64,000 nucleotides of DNA from the NCBI RefSeq assembly GCF_018294505.1, contig NC_057796.1, positions 193,950,027 through 194,014,026 on the forward strand, read 5' to 3'. Each line of letters opens with the position of its first letter. Position 1 is the stretch's first letter. Source of the stretch: Triticum aestivum (lineage: Eukaryota; Streptophyta; Magnoliopsida; Poales; Poaceae). Below, piece by piece: positions 58,800 to 64,000 of this stretch. The notes beneath the pieces are model-generated. The model was not told the DNA's origin. It did not search any database and worked only from the letters and a program-made list of their open reading frames with translations. The translations under genes were made by a program, and so were the position numbers.

Positions 58800-60290
58800 A
58801 AAATTACTACAACATGTTGGTGCCATGTCATGACACCAAGCCATGTTTCATGATTTTCATGCGTGTTTTGGATTTACAGGAATTAAAAAAACCAAGTTTC
58901 TCAATGTTTCTGGCCGAGCCACGACGCCCAGATGTTTGAATTTCATTCCCATTTCTTGCAAGGGACCTAGAAATTTACCTGAGGACACACATGTGATTCT
59001 TCAACCAACTTCGGTGCACTGGAGCATGTGCTTGTAGTTCAAATTTGAATTATGCACATTAAATGACCAGAAACTCAATTAATGTATAAAAAAGCCTAAA
59101 CGTACCCGGAATAATTCCAAAATTTAACACGACAATCATATAGTTCTATGTTGCCTATATAAAAGAAATCAAGGGGGCAGCGTATATCATTTCACACAAA
59201 AAGGTGACACGTTCCCTCTCAGAACCACGAGCCTTCTTGAGAGAAGCTCCGGTTTGCAAGAAGCTTATACCAAAACTTGTTCCAATTTGCCCAAACTTTT
59301 TACCACAACATGTTAGTGCCATGACATGACACCATGCCAAGTTTCATGATTTTCAGCCGTGTTTTGGATTTACGGGAATTTAAAAACCAAGTTTCTCAAT
59401 GTTCTCAGCCGAGCCACGATGCCCAGATGTTTGAATTTCATTCCCATTTCATGCATGGGACCTAGAAATTAACCTGAGGACACACATCTTATTTTTCAAC
59501 CAACTTTGGTGCACTGCAGCATGTGCTTGTAGTTCAAATTTGAATTATGCTCATTAAATGACCAGGAACTCAATTAATGTATAAAAAAGGCCAAACTAAC
59601 CGGGAATAATTCCAAAATTTAACACGACACTCATATAGTTCTATGTTGACTCTGTAAAGAAAATCAAGGGGGGGCAGCGTATATCGTTTTGCACACAAAG
59701 GTGACATGTTCCCTCTCGGAACCACGAGCCTTCTTGAGAGAAGCTCCGGTTTGCAAGAAGCTTATACCAAAACATGTTCCAATTCGGCCAAACTTTTTAC
59801 CACATCATGTTAGTGCCATGACATGACACCATGCCAAGTTTCATGATTTCCAGGTGAGTTTTGGATTTACAGGAATTTAAAAACCAAGTTTCTCAATGTT
59901 CTCGGCCGAGTCACGACGCCCAGATGTTTGAATTTCATTCCCATTGCTTGCATGTGACCTAGAAATTCACCCAAGGACACACATGTGATTTTTTAACCAA
60001 CTTTGGTGCACCGGAGCATGTGCTTGCAGTTCAAATTTGGATTTTGCACATTAAATGACCAGAAACTCAATTAATGTATAAAAAGGCCAAACGAACCCGG
60101 AATAATTCCAAAATTTAACAGGGCACTCATATAGTTCTATGTTGCCTCTATAAAGAAAATCAGGGGAGGCAGCGTATATCATTCCGCACACAAAGGTGAC
60201 ACGTTCCCTCTCGGAACCACGAGGCTTGTTGGGAGAATCTCCGGTTTGAAAGAAGCTTATACCAAAACTTGTCCCAATTCGGCCAAAAAT
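58800..60290. repeat. Tandem array of three 496-bp units
   Basis: The block CACCATGCCAAGTTTCATGA (first copy slightly changed) recurs at 58835, 59331 and 59827, exactly 496 bases apart. Units include GAGCATGTGCTTGTAGTTC and GCTCCGGTTTGCAAGAAGC. Resembles non-coding repeat arrays inside Triticeae DNA transposons, but I found no transposon ends. Confidence 0.8.
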
Positions 60291-60910
60291 TATACATATG
60301 AAAATAGGGTATAGATTGTCCCGAACATCTCACTACCTAGACCAATGTACTATGATTTGAATTCAACATAAAATGGATACAAATATTTGAATTGGAGATC
60401 GTGTGGTACATGTAGTTCATAGTGAAATATGATTACTACTATATGCATGTTTTCTGTTATCAAGATAATATTTAAATGATGGTATTCACCCAAAATAGAT
60501 TATTATTTTTGCCACGACTTCCACGAATGTCATTCCCTGATAAACTTGGCAAGCACTTAAAACATTTGTCATTATTTGCCACCAAATTTATTTTTGAATT
60601 TTTTTAGATTTTACTATTCTTGGTGGTATGATAAGAGCTAAAACTCGGATGGGAACTTTCCAACACTTTTGTCATGAATGCAAATGACATTGGCATGTAG
60701 GTGATGTTTTCCCAAACATTTTGGTATCTTATTTGCATTTTTCTAATTTAGTATGAATTAGTTATGAAGTTTTCAAAGTGACGGTCAAACTGTCAAAGGG
60801 CAAAAGCACAAGACGACCAAAGTGGGTTGGACAAAACCACTAGCTTTTGAAAATTAGGGGCAATCCTGTCGAGTGGGACACAACTAGGTGCATAAAACCA
60901 ATTATCCCTT
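60290..60910. other. AT-rich stretch between repeat copies
   Basis: I see nothing gene-like or repeat-like here. Confidence 0.5.
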
Positions 60911-60912
60911 TT

Positions 60913-62747
60913 TTTAATTATGTTCCTAAATATGTAAGACAATTATTATCCACTGTCATCGTCCTTATATTCATCATGTTTGCTATAAGTCGTAGTCGAT
61001 GCTATATAGGTCCGTCGGATCTTACATCAAGATCCGTGCAGAACTTTCTTTTCAGATTTTCATTTTTCTCTCTTAAATCTCAGTCCAGTGAGACATAGCC
61101 ACGCCGTGAAACAGGGGCTCGGGCGCCATTAATGGAGACGTTGGGAGGGAGGTGCGCGGCGGATAGAGGTCAAAGGGCTCTCCTCCCGATGAGCACGCGC
61201 AGGGGTCTGATCGCACGCCTCCCGTACTCAAATAGCTACCCCACATGACACCTCCTAGCCAATAAAAAAGGGGACGCGTGGCGGCACATAACTGGTAAGT
61301 AGAATGCCCACGGTTTCAATAATAGTTGTGTTTCCGATTTGTAATGTGACAACACTTGTTCCAAAAAGACTTTGTTGATTGTTAATGTGTGCGCCTACGT
61401 AAATCGGATAGAAAAATTACCACAACATGTTGGTGCCATGTCATGACACCATGCCAAGTTTCATGATTTTTAGGCGTGTTTTGGATTTACAGGAATTAAA
61501 AAACCAAGTTTCTCAATCTTTCCGGCCGAGCCACGACGCCCAGATGTTTGAATTTCATTCCCATTTCCTGCATGGGAACTGGAAATGAACGCAAGGACAC
61601 ACATGTGATTTTTCAACCAACTTTGGTGCACTGGAGCATGTGCTTGTGGTTCAAATTTGAATTATGCACATTAAATGCCCAAAAAATCATTTAATGTATA
61701 AAAAAGGCCAAACGAACCCGGAATAATTCCAAATTTAGCACGATACTTCTATTTGGTCTAATCTGCCTGTGTAAAAAAATTAAGGCGGGAGAAGGCAGTC
61801 TACGTATGTTGTTTCGCACATGGAGGTGACACGTTCCCTCCCGGAACCACGAGCCTTCTTGAGAGAAGCTCCGGTTTGCAAGAAGCTTATACCAAAGCTT
61901 GTCGGCCAAAAATTTACCGCAGCATGTTGGTGCCATGTCACGACACCATGCCAAGTTTCATGATTTTCACGCGTGTTTTGGATTTACATGAATTAAAAAA
62001 CCAAGTTTCTCAATCTTTCCGGCCGAGCCACGACGCCCAGATGTTTGAATTTCATTCCCATTTCTTGCATGGGACCTAGAAATTCACCCAAGGACACACA
62101 TGTGATTTTTCAACGAACTTTGGTGCACTGGAGCATGTGCTTGTAGTTCCAATTTGAATTATGCAGATTAAATGACCAGAAATTTAATTGATGTATAAGA
62201 AAGTCCAAACGAACCTGGAATAATTCCAAATTTTAACACGGCACTCATATAGTTCTATGTTGCCTCTGTAAAAAACAAAGGGGGGCAGCGTATATCGTTT
62301 CGAACACAAAGGTGACACGTCCCCCGTCGGGAACCACGAGTCTTCTCGAGAGAAGCTCTGGTTTGCAAGAAGCTTATACCAAAAACTTGTCCAAATGCGG
62401 CCAATTTTTTCACCACAGCATGTTGGTGCCATGAAATGACACCATGCCAAGTTTCATGATTTTCACACGAGTTTTGAATTTCCAGGAATTTAAAAGCCAA
62501 GTTTCTCAATGTTCCCGGCCGAGCCACGACGCCCATATGTTTGAATTTCATTCCCATTTCTTGCATGGGACCTATAAATTCACCCAAAGACACACATGTG
62601 ATTTTTCAACAAACTTTGCTGCACTGGAGCATGTTCTTGTAGTTCAAATTTTAGTTATGCACATTAAATGCCGAGAAACTCAATTAATGCATAAAAAATG
62701 CCAAATGAACCCGGAATAATTCCAAATTTAAACATGACACTCATGTA
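60913..62747. repeat. Segmental duplication, copy 2, with array of 496-bp units
   Basis: Starts with CCTAAATATGTAAGACAAT (60926) as copy 1 does (58313). The array block recurs at 61447, 61944 and 62440 (periods 497 and 496). The third unit is cut off exactly where the MITE at 62748 begins. Confidence 0.75.
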
Positions 62748-62962
62748 CTCCCTCCATCTCAGTTTACAAGTCTTGCACGTGTATCTAGGTCGTTAATTTG
62801 ACCAACTTAATAAGAGGCATACATTACAAAAAATATATCATTAGAAACTTTAGATATTCTATTTTCCAATGATATAATTTTTATGTTAAACTATTTATTT
62901 TATATAAGTTAAATTGACAACCTAGATACACGTGCAAGCCTTGTAAACTGAGATGGAGGGAC
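62748..62962. mobile_element. Stowaway-like MITE, copy 2 (215 bp)
   Basis: CTCCCTCCATCTCAGTTTAC at the left, with GTAAACTGAGATGGAGGGAC at the right, flanked by TA. Same family as 57107-57319. It sits at the right breakpoint of the segmental duplication. Confidence 0.85.
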
Positions 62963-62964
62963 TA

Positions 62965-63345
62965 GTTGCATGTTCACTGTACATAAATGTTCTAGCAATT
63001 CAAACACCATCCTTTCCCTCCGTAACACCATTTTGTCTTTCAAAACATAATGAAAAATCAGGTATACCACAAACAGTTTACTAGAAAGAATCGTGTGGGA
63101 TGCGATATAAAATATCTTGGTGCACCGTCTTGTCTGTCTTACGCAGGAAGCTTCATCTTCTATAGTCCACCGCCCCCGCTTGAACCACACTTACATGCCA
63201 GTTTCTAGCGGCATCGAGTGAAATTTTTTTGCCACCACGGAAATATCTATCTCCCCGCCCCCTCCCTCCCACCAAAAGCCACATTTCCACTGTTCCTCCT
63301 TGCTTTCCAAGTTCAAACCTTCACTGCTGCTTACTGGCAGCTCAG
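62965..63345. other. Intergenic sequence
   Basis: No supported gene. ORFs around 63218 rely on GTG starts and run into the minisatellite. Confidence 0.45.
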
Positions 63346-63495
63346 CCTCCTCGCCGGCGACCCTTCTTCTTGCAGCACCGCCTCCTCGCCGGCTACCCTT
63401 CTTCTTGCAGCGCCGCCTCCTCGCTGGCGGCCCTTCTTCTTGTTGTGCCGCCTCCTCGCCGCCGACACTTCTTCTTGCTGCACGGCCTCGCCGAT
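63346..63495. repeat. 35-bp minisatellite
   Basis: CCTCCTCGCC-type units start at 63346, 63381, 63416 and 63451, with a partial one at 63486. As 35 is not a multiple of three, each frame is read in turn, which explains three parallel ORFs without requiring a gene. Confidence 0.85.
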
Positions 63496-63860
63496 ACGGT
63501 CAGGTAATACACACCCCACCCACACCATCCTCGTCCTTTCCCGTCCCACATGCCCCGACCGATGGCGCGACACCTTCCACCGAAATCACTGTCCCCCTCA
63601 TCCAATCAAGCTCCGCGCACAACCATTTTGCATGCAGTATAACGTGGAGCTCAGTAGCATGCGGCCACATGCGCACACGAGGTCGCTATGGCTGCCATGC
63701 GTGCCGACCGCCAGATCTTGGTGGAGCACCTCGTCTTCGAGGCCACCGTCGACACTGCCACACGGTTGTTTACTTTAAAATACAGTTCATGTTGTTTTCT
63801 CGAGGCCACCGCCAGTGCCTTGTAGTTATTTGTCCTCTTTAATGTTAATATGCAATCTGA

Positions 63861-63955
63861 TGTTCAGTTAACAGTTTGGTCCTCTGAAATGTAATGTTCA
63901 GTTAACACTTTGGTCCTCTGAAATGTAATGTTTAGTTAACAGTTTGGTCCAACAA
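63861..63955. repeat. 34-bp tandem repeat
   Basis: TGTTCAGTTAACAGTTTGG-type units begin at 63861, 63895 and 63929. Confidence 0.85.
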
Positions 63956-64000
63956 TGGCTACATATCGTAGTACTGTTCTCAAGCATTCTTTGTTTTGTT

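Larger units (their letters stand above)
58298..60912. repeat. Segmental duplication, copy 1 (about 2.6 kb)
   Basis: Begins in the 3' region of the decapeptide-repeat gene. Matches 60913-62747 at a constant offset of 2612-2613 bases. Contains three 496-bp units (about 58800-60290) and a part (60290-60910) without counterpart in copy 2. No coding region. Confidence 0.75.

Overview
The window looks like plant nuclear DNA from a grass of the wheat/barley tribe (Triticeae). It is dominated by nested long-terminal-repeat (LTR) retrotransposons with Triticeae-type LTRs, polypurine tracts and tRNA primer sites, plus Stowaway-like and Harbinger-like MITEs. A small low-copy gene island lies at the right. 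There are no prokaryotic features. Species and family names come from memory and are tentative; boundaries, target-site duplications (TSDs) and reading frames were read directly from the sequence.

Region 1-43700 is one nest. The oldest layer is element D, a Ty3/gypsy Tat-lineage element on the minus strand with its 5' LTR at 43227-43700. D was hit by element C (LTR 19847-20704), a long solo LTR (E2, 21321-24718, TSD CTCCT), a short solo LTR (25886-26355, TSD CCAAC) and a large Tekay-type chromovirus F (29035-42916, TSD TTAAG). C was hit by a second Tat element A (1-12019, left end outside the window) and by a non-autonomous element B (12546-19646, TSD GGGCC). A was hit by solo LTR E1 (495-4468). 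Gag-pol of A and D is broken by many stops and frameshifts. F keeps one long gag-pol frame with only two premature TGA codons.

Several passengers are not ordinary gag-pol. Element A has an antisense, intron-containing gene between integrase and its 3' LTR. F has an extra ORF between primer site and gag. The long LTRs of F and of the E family carry two phase-compatible exons that would encode a short acidic C-terminus. B contains a tRNA-Lys(CUU)-like sequence and has a primer site matching the same tRNA. B and element G both carry internal arrays copying their own polypurine tract.

Region 43701-64000 is the gene island. It holds a small unknown minus-strand gene (about 44036-44591), a Harbinger-like MITE and a SINA-type E3-ligase pseudogene. 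The SINA gene is split by an Athila-like LTR, and its 3' half was duplicated together with the retroelement (46675-56530). Next come a second unknown gene with decapeptide repeats (57506-58186) and a 2.6-kb segmental duplication containing arrays of 496-bp units (58298-62747). Two MITEs of one family lie at 57107 and 62748, and two minisatellites sit near the right edge. The run of N at 39049-39732 is an assembly gap inside the 3' LTR of F, and its real size is probably near 92 bases.
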